From assembly GCA_902729315.2 (NCBI GenBank), contig LR746265.1:9419392-9483391 (forward strand): a DNA stretch of 64,000 nt. The letters are read 5' to 3'. Positions 55,701-64,000 of the stretch are shown in pieces. Each line of letters begins with the position of its first letter. Position 1 is the stretch's first letter. A program made the position numbers and the translations under genes. The notes under the pieces are model-generated. The model ran no database searches and was not told where the DNA came from. It saw only the letters and a list, made by a program, of their open reading frames with translations. Origin of the DNA: Spirodela intermedia. Its lineage: Eukaryota; Streptophyta; Magnoliopsida; Alismatales; Araceae.

Positions 55701-58700
55701 GCGGATCAAGATTGGATTTGCCTCGAGTATCGGACTCAGAATATCCTATCAATATCGTCATATAAGTATTTATATTCTGAATTTCAACTTATAAACTATA
55801 AATAAAATACTTTAGTAATATGAGGATTATTTACCGACATTCTATTTAGGGGTTTTTTTATTACGTATTTATTCGTTCTTCTTCCTATGAAGGCATCCAA
55901 GTTTCCTCTCACAAACTGATCGGGATCTTCATCTAGAGTAACTGATTCAACATATCCTATAATAGGCTCCATTCACGCAGCAAGATTTCTGACAGTTATC
56001 AACAATGTACATCATTCTATCTAAATAATCTCATTGCAACCCTAATTATACTGGTTGAATCCTGGTAAAGCCATTAAATCTTGCCTACCAAGACTTGGAT
56101 CTAATCACGATACTCTTTCTTCATGTCGCTGTGGAAAGGAATGCGAACATGCAAATAAGATGTCAAAACAGCCACCTTCACGTTTTTTATTTTCAATGCT
56201 TCTCTATGCTCCGATACGATGAGGATTTATTCATGAAGACCTTACAATGTATATTATCGGAATGGATGAGAGAACCTTATGCAAACACGTGTTTTTTCCT
56301 ATGAAAAAACATAGAGGTTTCTACACAGTTTATCAGCTGACAGCTAAGTGTCGAACCTGCAAGCTACAGCCGATCTCTGAATCAAGTATTGAAACTAAGT
56401 GTCAACTCCACAGTTTAAGAGTCGATAACCACATCTGTTGACAGGTAAAGACCTCCCAGACTATACGTTAGACTGAAATGATGACACGATATAAAGGCCA
56501 TGATTTGCAAATTTACTATTGTAATTTACCGAAACTACCAACCAAAAAAACTTAAAAACTAGATACTTTATAGCCGTCAAGGAGATAAGTTTATGTACTA
56601 TATTGTTGGGGATCTCAAGACATAAATGAACCTTAATAAGATAAATTTTCAAAACTTTCACTAATTCGAAAGTTTCAAGATCATGGAGCTCTCTTTCGAA
56701 GAGCCAACAAACTATACGAAGTTTGTATTTGAGGCACTCCCATCATAGGAAACGAATCTATAACCCTGGTTTGGAGGAATTATCTATTATGACAAAAGTA
56801 AGAAGCAAGTAGATCAAATTAGATGAAGAGATTGAGATAGCAAGGGAGATAAAACGACTAAAAATATTACTCATCTCGAAAAAAAACCTCATGTCTAATT
56901 TCTATAATCTTTACATGTTTATGAGCTTTTTTGCCTCAGGCGGAAGCAGCTGTAGATCAAGCCCTGAAAGTCCTCTCCTCGCAACTCCCTCAGATGTAGT
57001 TTTATTAGTCTAAGAAAAGTGATTGATATCAAAATGAAAATTAAAAAAAATAATAAGGTGAAAAAAAATAATTATTCCAAAATAAAATTCATAATGATTT
57101 TGATTTTAATGTTGTCTGATTACAGAATTTTTTATACATGGTACTTAACTTCAAGACGCAAAAGCAATATATATCATCAACTAACATATATGGTAAGTAA
57201 CTTACATTGTATTACCATTATGTTTTATCATGTTAAAATGAAGATAAATTTTGAGGAAAAGATAAAACCTGCAGCTAGTTGTATTCAAAGTAAAGACAAT
57301 ATAATTATGTTTTCTATTAATTTAAATTATCCATTAGAAATAAAGGGTACTTATGTATGGAATGTGCATAATATGTTTGAACAAAATAAAGAATTCGAAA
57401 TATGGGACAAAGTAGATAATGAGTCATTCAAATTTTGGAAATAATTGGTATAAGTCATCTACTAGTGAACAGATACAGCCAAAGAATAAATCTAAACAAA
57501 ATAGAATGAAAAAAATTCAACTATCTATACTAAAATTAGAAATATTAATAATGTTTGTCATTCTTAATATTGATATGATAAGAAGTTAAAAGCAAGAAAA
57601 TATTATGATGTGTTTTATGCTCGTCGTTTTTTACTTATGAAACATTTTAACTCACTATTGACAACTTCAAGAGCATGGGAGAAGATTCAACTAGTCTGTG
57701 CTGGAGACAGGACTTGACTTTAGCAATGTGTGTGATTTAGATACATTAGGTACTAACAGGGTATATTAGACAATGAAAATAATGATAATAAGCTTTTTAA
57801 ACTCATTTAAAATATGCATTAATTAGATGTGTGGAGGAAAGGACTATGTTGGTTATATCGATTCAGAATTATCATTATCAATATAAATTACCTATTGCCA
57901 ACAAAAACTGATCTGCAAGATCTATGCCAAATAATAGTGGCCAAAATCACTTAGATAGATATTATCAATTTGAGGTGTCTTACACTTTTAATTAACATGG
58001 TAATTTCCAATTTTACTTTTTAATGACACATGTAGGAGAAGATGAAATTAACTCTAAGTTTCTTTTAAAAGTAATGTTGATCTGTTGCCAGGCTTTATTT
58101 TTAGTCTATTACTCTTAGCATTAAGAATATCGTGCATACATGATGAAGCAAATGAATGTCCCAAAAAAGAGTAGAGCCATGGAAATATGAAATTTCTAAT
58201 AGAACCTCATTTTCCCTCCATTTGGAGGAAACATATCCTAGTAACTACAAAGAGAAACATCGAATAAGAGATGTATAAACCAAATATGAAAGTTAATATC
58301 AACTGCATACGCACTTTTGCTTAGGTTACTACACGCCTATTTTCATTTGTTGTTCACCCAAGTAAAGATTTTAAAACTTTTGAGTCCTAGATACATGATA
58401 CTCAAGCTCAAGTGTGTCAAAAGGTTATCACATTCCTAAGAGGAATCATCTACTGTGCTCAAGGATGATCCTTTGTCTTCATTGTTGAGAACATATGGTA
58501 CTAATCCTCAACCATGATAATCAGCATATTTGGTAGTCCCTAACAAACAGGCTATGATACTCATGTTGACATTGAGGACTATAGAAGGAAGATGGTGAGT
58601 TCAGTATCTTGGGACATGTTGATATAATTGATCTCTTCTTCTAAACAAACTTGTATTGTTAAGTAGACATTAATTTGGCTTCCTATCCACATACAATGTG

Positions 58701-59240
58701 TAAATTTGGGTATTTCCTCTGATATATACATGTTTAAAGCATATCTCCCTGTGGCACCAGTGTTGACTATTCTTAAGGTCTGGGTCTTTAGTAGGTTTAT
58801 TGATAGAAATTAATCGTTTATTCCCAGATGCCTTGTCCCTCCCTTTTTGTATTCCATTTATTGCTCTTCTATGGATGAAATGAAGAATTAAGAGATAGGA
58901 AGAATTCTATGTGAGAATTTCCCCACCCCCTTCTTTTCCCTTGTTTATGATAGGAGAAAAGAATTCACATTTGAATTTTCAACGGATAGTCATTTCAACC
59001 TAGAATTTCCCCAGAAGGAAACCAGTAAACCATGGAGACGAATCTGTGGATATTGTCTGCATCCAAAGAACTAGTCTGAAAAAATCCAAATTTCTCCTAC
59101 AAGAGTGACAACAGTACGAAATAATTTATTCCCAAGAAATGCCCAAGGAAGCAAAAACATAAAGGATAACTGAGAAGATTCCGCCGCACGATTCGAGAAC
59201 GCCAACCATTGCATCTTCCCACGGAGCAAAAACCCTAGCT
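55701..59240. other. AT-rich sequence and downstream flank of gene B
   Basis: Mostly AT-rich with no recognised gene, apart from the open frame at 57019-57444 described separately. Stretch 58190-58260 contains a small inverted repeat (TTTCCCTCCA / TGGAGGAAA). The last 150 bp before 59241 are the immediate downstream flank of half-RING gene B and retain its higher GC content. Confidence 0.45.
57019..57444 (+). CDS. Hypothetical AT-rich ORF, 141 aa
   Basis: The frame is unusually long for such AT-rich DNA. The start is Lys/Asn/Ile-rich. A hydrophobic segment follows (FIMILILMLSD). The second half is more protein-like, with KPAASCIQSKDNIIMFSIN and GTYVWNVHNMFEQNKEFEIW. I do not recognise the family. 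Codon use is almost wholly A/T-ending, unlike the gene island. It could be a fragment of a transposable element, an organelle-derived insertion or chance. Confidence 0.2.
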   Translation: MIDIKMKIKKNNKVKKNNYSKIKFIMILILMLSDYRIFYTWYLTSRRKSNIYHQLTYMVSNLHCITIMFYHVKMKINFEEKIKPAASCIQSKDNIIMFSINLNYPLEIKGTYVWNVHNMFEQNKEFEIWDKVDNESFKFWK

Positions 59241-59942
59241 CTAGCTTAAGCCAACCAACCTCTTCGTGCATGTCATATGGTAACGGTGGCCGCAGGGCAT
59301 CTTCATGACGTCTTCTCCGGCATGGATGATTTCCCTGCACAGCGTGCAGGCCAACGCCGGGGCAATCAACGGCGCGTCAGCGTGGCGATTAATCGCGGCC
59401 CCGGCGGGAGCTCCCCGCTGCTGCTCCCCTCCCCTCGCCATCTGCCTGCGCGGGGGGTCCTTTTTGTAGTTGATTTCCAATACCACCTCCATGGTCACAG
59501 CCACCCGCATCGCCCGGTGCCCGAGGAAACTCGCCATCTTGATCGCGTCATCGAGGAACTCACCTACGTCTCTCTGGACCTGGCGGCTTACGTCGTTGGG
59601 AAGGCGATCGGCGAGGTACAGTAACCGAGAGTTGAAAGCCTGGCCCAGCGCGTTCCCGTTCTTGCCGTTGACCTCCTCCTCATCCAAGAGAGAGAAGAAG
59701 TCGACGGCATGGAGTGGCGCCCTAAGGGGCCTATCAATGATCACTTGGTTCTCCACCATCAGCTGCCATTTGTCGGTCGCAATGACCTCCATCTTCGTAT
59801 CGGATGAACCCTGTCCAATGCCGACTTCGTTTTCGGCGGGGCCGCCTGCGACGGAGCTTATTGAAGCCATAGTCACGTCACACCGACCCTGAACAAAGGG
59901 GAAGGTGAGGTTTTTCCTGCTGGATCTGGAATCGAAAGACAT
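59241..59942 (-). CDS. Half-RING protein B, paralogue of protein A
   Basis: The frame encodes 233 aa from MSFDSRSS. It aligns with protein A along its whole length: same MSFD start, GxCxVT, SSVAGGPA, DTKMEV...KW.LM, HAVDFFSLL, DAIKMASFLGHRAM and VTMEVVLEI segments. The C-terminus has C199-x2-C202, C217-x-H219, H222-x2-C225, then TKRLVGLS and stop, again without the final CxxC. The open frame extends to 60362 without a stop, but that part lies in repeat-array sequence, and the MSFD start is shared with A. Downstream of the last Cys codon both genes carry an AG/GT that could be a splice donor, and both have CACTCTTG(C/T)AG further on. Joining them does not supply the missing ligands. Role unknown; a ubiquitin-ligase origin is likely from the RING half. 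Confidence 0.7.
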   Translation of the reverse strand: MSFDSRSSRKNLTFPFVQGRCDVTMASISSVAGGPAENEVGIGQGSSDTKMEVIATDKWQLMVENQVIIDRPLRAPLHAVDFFSLLDEEEVNGKNGNALGQAFNSRLLYLADRLPNDVSRQVQRDVGEFLDDAIKMASFLGHRAMRVAVTMEVVLEINYKKDPPRRQMARGGEQQRGAPAGAAINRHADAPLIAPALACTLCREIIHAGEDVMKMPCGHRYHMTCTKRLVGLS

Positions 59943-59999
59943 GGTTTGTTTACTGAGGCGAGCTTCGGAGAGGATGATGGCGGCGGCTGCAACTGGTCG

Positions 60000-60255
60000 A
60001 GATAGAGAAAGAGGGAGGCTTGTCTGTTGAGAGACTGCTTGGGGGCGTAACATGAATAACGCTCGCTTCTGTCGTTTCAATGGTTGAAAGCGAGGGAATG
60101 TTAGCTGTTTTGCCGCGCCCAAACCCCTAGATTCCCGTGGACGCCACATGGACGCCGGGACGTGTCTGGGAAGGCGACTCTTGGGAAAACACGACAATGG
60201 CGGCGATAGATGGGTCAAGATATGGATGACCGCTGTCAGGAGTCTCTTCCTGACG
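60000..60255 (-). promoter_or_regulatory. 5' flank of half-RING gene B (flank unit U)
   Basis: This GC-rich stretch upstream of the ATG at 59942 is repeated, in AT-decayed form, at 62275-62420 and 62540-62720. Shared phrases include CTTGGGAAAA and GACAATGGCGGC, and both copies keep CCATGTGGATG/CCACATGGACG-like sequence. No clear TATA box is seen. Confidence 0.6.
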
Positions 60256-60259
60256 TCAT

Positions 60260-62530
60260 TAGGAGTAAAGAGTAATGGAAGGGAGTGGAAATAGCACATG
60301 GAGCTTTCTATGGCTGCTGTGTGGTAGAGATGGCTTGAACAACAATGATTCAATACCAGCATTTAAATATTAGTTTTAAATAAATTAAAATACTTTAATC
60401 TATTTTAGAATTCTTCTTGAGCCTCACAATTTTTTATTCAATTGTAATTCTATACTTGTGAATTAATGAGAGAGAAACAATGTTGCATGTGGAGATACAG
60501 TCTTAGAGATTAATTGGAACACATTATTTGAGTTTCCTTCAAGGCCCATTAGTGTTTCCTTGGGTGGGAATTCAAAAGATTTAGATTATTTTTCGTATAT
60601 AAGGAATGCAGGAAGGGGGTAAAACATGAAATGTTATTTGCGGCCAGTGTGAGGTGTTGATGGGTTAAACAATAATGATTACATACAAATGTCTGAATCT
60701 CATTTTTTAATTAAATTATAATATTTATTTTACTTTAGAAATCATCTTGAGCCTCACCCTTTTTCTTTTTATAGAATTATAATTATGTACTCATGAATTA
60801 ATAAGAGAGAAATGATGTTCCTTATGGGATTTGATATTAAAGGTCATGGAGTTTTTTGATTTCCTACAAAGACAATTGGCATTTCCTTTGACAAAAATTC
60901 AAAAGTTTTGATTATTTTAGTATGTTAGGAATGAAGAAGGGGATGGAAATAGTGAATGGAGTTCTCCATGGCTGACGAAAGGTATTAATGGCTTCCACAA
61001 TAATGATTACGACATTCATTTTATTGTAGAAAATGTCTTGAGCCTTACCCTTGTTCTTTTTATGGAATTATAATTTTGTTCCTACCGAGGCAAGTTGATG
61101 TTTTCTTTGATGATAATTCAAGTTTAGATTGTTGTACATTGTAAGGCATGAGGAAGGGATAGAAATAGTGAATCGATTTCTTTGAGGCTAGTATGAGGAA
61201 TTGATGGCTTTAACAATAATGATCACATACAAGCATCTGAATCTCATTTTTAATAAATTTTAATATTTATTTTATTGTAGAAACTATCTTGAGCCTCACC
61301 CTTTTTCTTTTTATGGAATTATAATCCTATGCCCATTAATTAATGAAAAAGATACAATGTTCTTTGTGGGGATTAGATATTAGAGGTCATATGGAGCTCA
61401 TTCATTGAATTTATTGCCAAGACAAGGTGGTGTTTCCTTTGGCAAGAATTCAAAAAATTTAGATTATTTTAGTAGGTAATGAATGTGGAAGGGGGTGAAA
61501 ATAGTGAATGGTGTTCTTCGTGACTTTCATGATGTACTGATGGCTTGAACAGATTTGATTCAATACCAATATATGAATGTTACTTTTTAATAAGTTGAAA
61601 CATTTAGTTTTTTTTAGAAGTCATCTTGAGCAACATCTTTGTTCTTTTTATAAAATTATAATTCTTTACTCATGAATATATGGGAGATATGTGATGTCCC
61701 CTCGTAAGGATTTTGATATTAGAGGTCATATGGAGGTCATTATTTGAATTTCCTACTAAGATAAGTTGGTCTTTCTTTTGGTGGGAATTCAAATTTTTTT
61801 ATTACCTTAGTATGTAAGGAATGAGGAAAGGGTTGAAAATAGTGAATTGATTTCTCCATGATTGGCAAGAGGTATTGATGGCTTTCACTATTCTGATTAC
61901 ATACTAACATATAAATCTTATTTTTTAATAAATTAAAACATTCAGTTTATTGTAGAAACTATCTTGAGCCTCACCCTTTTTCTTTTTATGGAATTATAAT
62001 CCTATGCCCATTAATTAATGAAAAAGATACAATGTTCTTTGTGGGGATTAGATATTAGAGGTCACATGGAGCTCATTCTTAGAATTTCTTCCCAAGGCAT
62101 GTTGATGTTTATTTTGGCTAGAATTCAAAAGTTTAGATTATTTTATATTCTAATGAATGAGGAAGGGAATAGAAATAGTTAATAGAGTTCTGTGGCTGAT
62201 CTGAGGTATTGATGGCTTGAACAATGATGATTACATACAAACATATGAATCTATTTTTTAATAAATTGCAAAAGTTTAACGCTAGATTCACATCTCTCCT
62301 TCTAACAACAATAGCAAAATAATGCCATGTGGATGTGAAGACATCTTTGGGAAGGCAGCTCTTGGGAAAATATGACAATGGCGGCAAAGGATGAGATAAG
62401 TTATGGGATGATGGGTATTAATAAGAAATGACATATGTGGATGAAAATAGCAAATGGAGCTTTCTATGGCTGTTGTGTGATATAAGATGGCTTGAATGGC
62501 AATGATTCAGTACCAAGATTTAATGTTTTT
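60260..62530. repeat. Tandem array of about 330-bp units upstream of gene B
   Basis: About eight units are marked by GGCTTGAACAATAATGATT-like phrases at about 60328, 60661, 60985, 61205, 61545, 61877, 62213 and 62486. Most are spaced 320-345 bp apart; two spacings are shorter. Each full unit also carries CTTGAGCCTCACCCTTTTTC, a GGAATTATAAT phrase, TTAGAGGTCATATGGAG and AATTCAAAAG..TTAGATTATTTT. The first unit overlaps the 5' flank of gene B. No unit encodes a protein. Confidence 0.85.
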
Positions 62531-62720
62531 GAGAATATAATGTAACAATTGTCACTTCTCTCATTCAATGGTTAATAGTGAAGAAATATTAGTTTCTTTT
62601 CAATGCAAGGAGTTATACTCTCATCTCTCCTTATGATAACTGAAGGAAGAGAATGACATGTGGATGCCAATATATCTCTAGGAAGGCAGTGGTTGGGAAG
62701 ACAATGAGGGCAGAATGAGG
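62275..62720. repeat. Two decayed extra copies of the gene B 5' flank
   Basis: Stretch 62275-62420 matches 60110-60260 of the gene B flank (GAAGGCAGCTCTTGGGAAAA against GAAGGCGACTCTTGGGAAAA, then GACAATGGCGGC). Stretch 62540-62720 is a poorer copy. Between them lies a partial array unit ending ATGGAGCTTTCTATGGCTG, identical to 60298-60316. The half-RING coding region itself is absent from both. Confidence 0.75.
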
Positions 62721-62759
62721 TAACATATGAAAATATCCCTGTCAAGGTTCCCTCTTATA

Positions 62760-64000
62760 CTTCAATAGTTTTACAATTGGCTTGTCCACTAGTATCAAAA
62801 GTGAAAGGTTTTTTGTTGACTATAGTCCTATGAACTCTTTCTATTAATATTTCAAATGTTATCCTAATTTAGTTAAGCACATAAATCAAGAAGGGGGTGT
62901 GAACTGATTCTCAAGGTATGATTTCCTTATTATGTTTTAAATATATCAAATTCTCCATAAAATAAATCAACTAAGATAAAAGGAGGAAAAATAAATACAT
63001 AGGTTCTATAATGAAAGATGAATAGTTGGCCGATCTTTTTTGGACTACATGTACTATGGAGATCATAGTCTCAATTCTACTATGCTTGTTTAGAGAATAC
63101 AATTGACTTCATAAGATCAATGGCCCTTCATATTTGATAAATATTCACAAGATCTATCTTTCCACACTAGACACAAGTCCCTAACTAGCCCATCTACTCC
63201 ATGACATGTGCTTCTTGTGTACCTTCACTCATTCAACCACACAAGAATAGAAATCTAGCAAGTAATCAATATGAAAGATTGGTGGTGTGAAAGCTCTCTT
63301 AGTTTTTCTCATGCTCCCTTTGATTTCTCCACATCTTGACTTAACATCAATGAAAGTCCTATTTTTATCCTTAGCTTATGGGACCAAACAGTCTACTCAA
63401 CAACTAGTTGAGTGGATGTTAATGCACCATGGCTGTGCCTAAAATACATAGAAAAAACCTTTCAATCTTGTATACATCAAAAAAGAAAAAACTTCTAAAT
63501 AGGAAACAATCTTTTTTGCACTAGATTCTTCATTATTTAAGATTTCTAATGACTACTTGTAAGCATAATCTTGCAGCTAAAAATAATTTTGATCCACTAG
63601 ATTAGAAAGTTAGTTCATTTTATAGTCATGTGAAATTTTGAATTCAATATGGTGTTCATCTAACATGAAATGGTTTGGCTATGGTAGATGAGAATATTTT
63701 TAATAAATAGTGAATTATTTTCAATATATTGAAGACATTAAAGGGAGTAAATAGTAGAGTTTCCAAATCATATTAAAAACATATATTTTGAACATAATGG
63801 TCAAGATGATAAGGTTTTCTTATGAAAAAATGGATGATAATTTTGCTCCAAAGCTCATGTGATACTTATACTTATACTTCAAATATTATTGGATTTACCT
63901 TTAGCTATAGCTACCTACTAGAGTTATGGTGAATCAAGGTATTTATAGCAAAAAGTCAAAAAAATAAGTATAAATGATTAGTAATTGCTTTATTTATACT
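62760..64000. other. AT-rich sequence, nothing recognised
   Basis: Only short chance frames are present and no repeat family was recognised by eye. The sequence continues past the end of the window. Confidence 0.5.

Noticed and set aside
59943-60362. N-terminal extension of half-RING protein B to the ATG at 60362
   Set aside because: It lies in repeat-array and flank sequence, has no counterpart in protein A, and the MSFD start is shared by both paralogues.

Overview
The window reads as nuclear DNA of a flowering plant. The evidence is split genes with GT-AG introns, plant-only families (class VIII myosin, DUF4408/DUF761 protein, AGD5-type ArfGAP), long (GA)n/(CT)n tracts beside genes, TGGGCC promoter motifs and decayed Ty3 LTR elements. 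The very GC-rich coding exons beside AT-rich wastes fit a monocot or early-diverging angiosperm, but the species cannot be fixed from sequence alone.

Layout. (1) 0.8-34.7 kb is a compact gene island with five genes: a WASHC2/FAM21-like gene on the minus strand (837-4223), an AGD5-like Arf GTPase-activating protein (5692-12179), a two-exon DUF4408/DUF761 membrane protein (13236-14028), the GINS replication subunit PSF3 (15556-17337) and a 24-exon class VIII myosin (19535-34723). The reading frame closes across every splice junction of the models given. (2) 34.7-41 kb holds a decayed, internally deleted Ty3/gypsy element on the minus strand. One of its LTRs is split by a 1.67-kb LTR of a second family. 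(3) 41-46.3 kb is unannotated sequence with a long (GA)n tract and one small membrane-protein-like ORF. (4) 46.3-47.9 kb is a well-preserved solo LTR of the second family with a perfect 5-bp target duplication. (5) 47.9-52.4 kb is AT-rich and looks like a degenerate long-period repeat. (6) 52.6-62.7 kb contains two minus-strand paralogues of a protein family I do not recognise. Both have a conserved N-terminal region of about 190 residues and end in a RING-H2 finger that stops before the last two zinc ligands. The second paralogue is preceded by a tandem array of roughly 330-bp units, and that array also carries extra decayed copies of the gene's own 5' flank.

How the parts relate. The island genes are housekeeping genes for membrane traffic (AGD5, possibly the FAM21-like protein), actin motility (myosin VIII) and DNA replication (PSF3). 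No operon-like logic is expected. The right half is repeat-driven. Cytosines look heavily lost in old copies and retained in young copies and genes, as expected for methylation-driven decay. The least familiar item is the pair of half-RING genes with the flank-derived repeat array.
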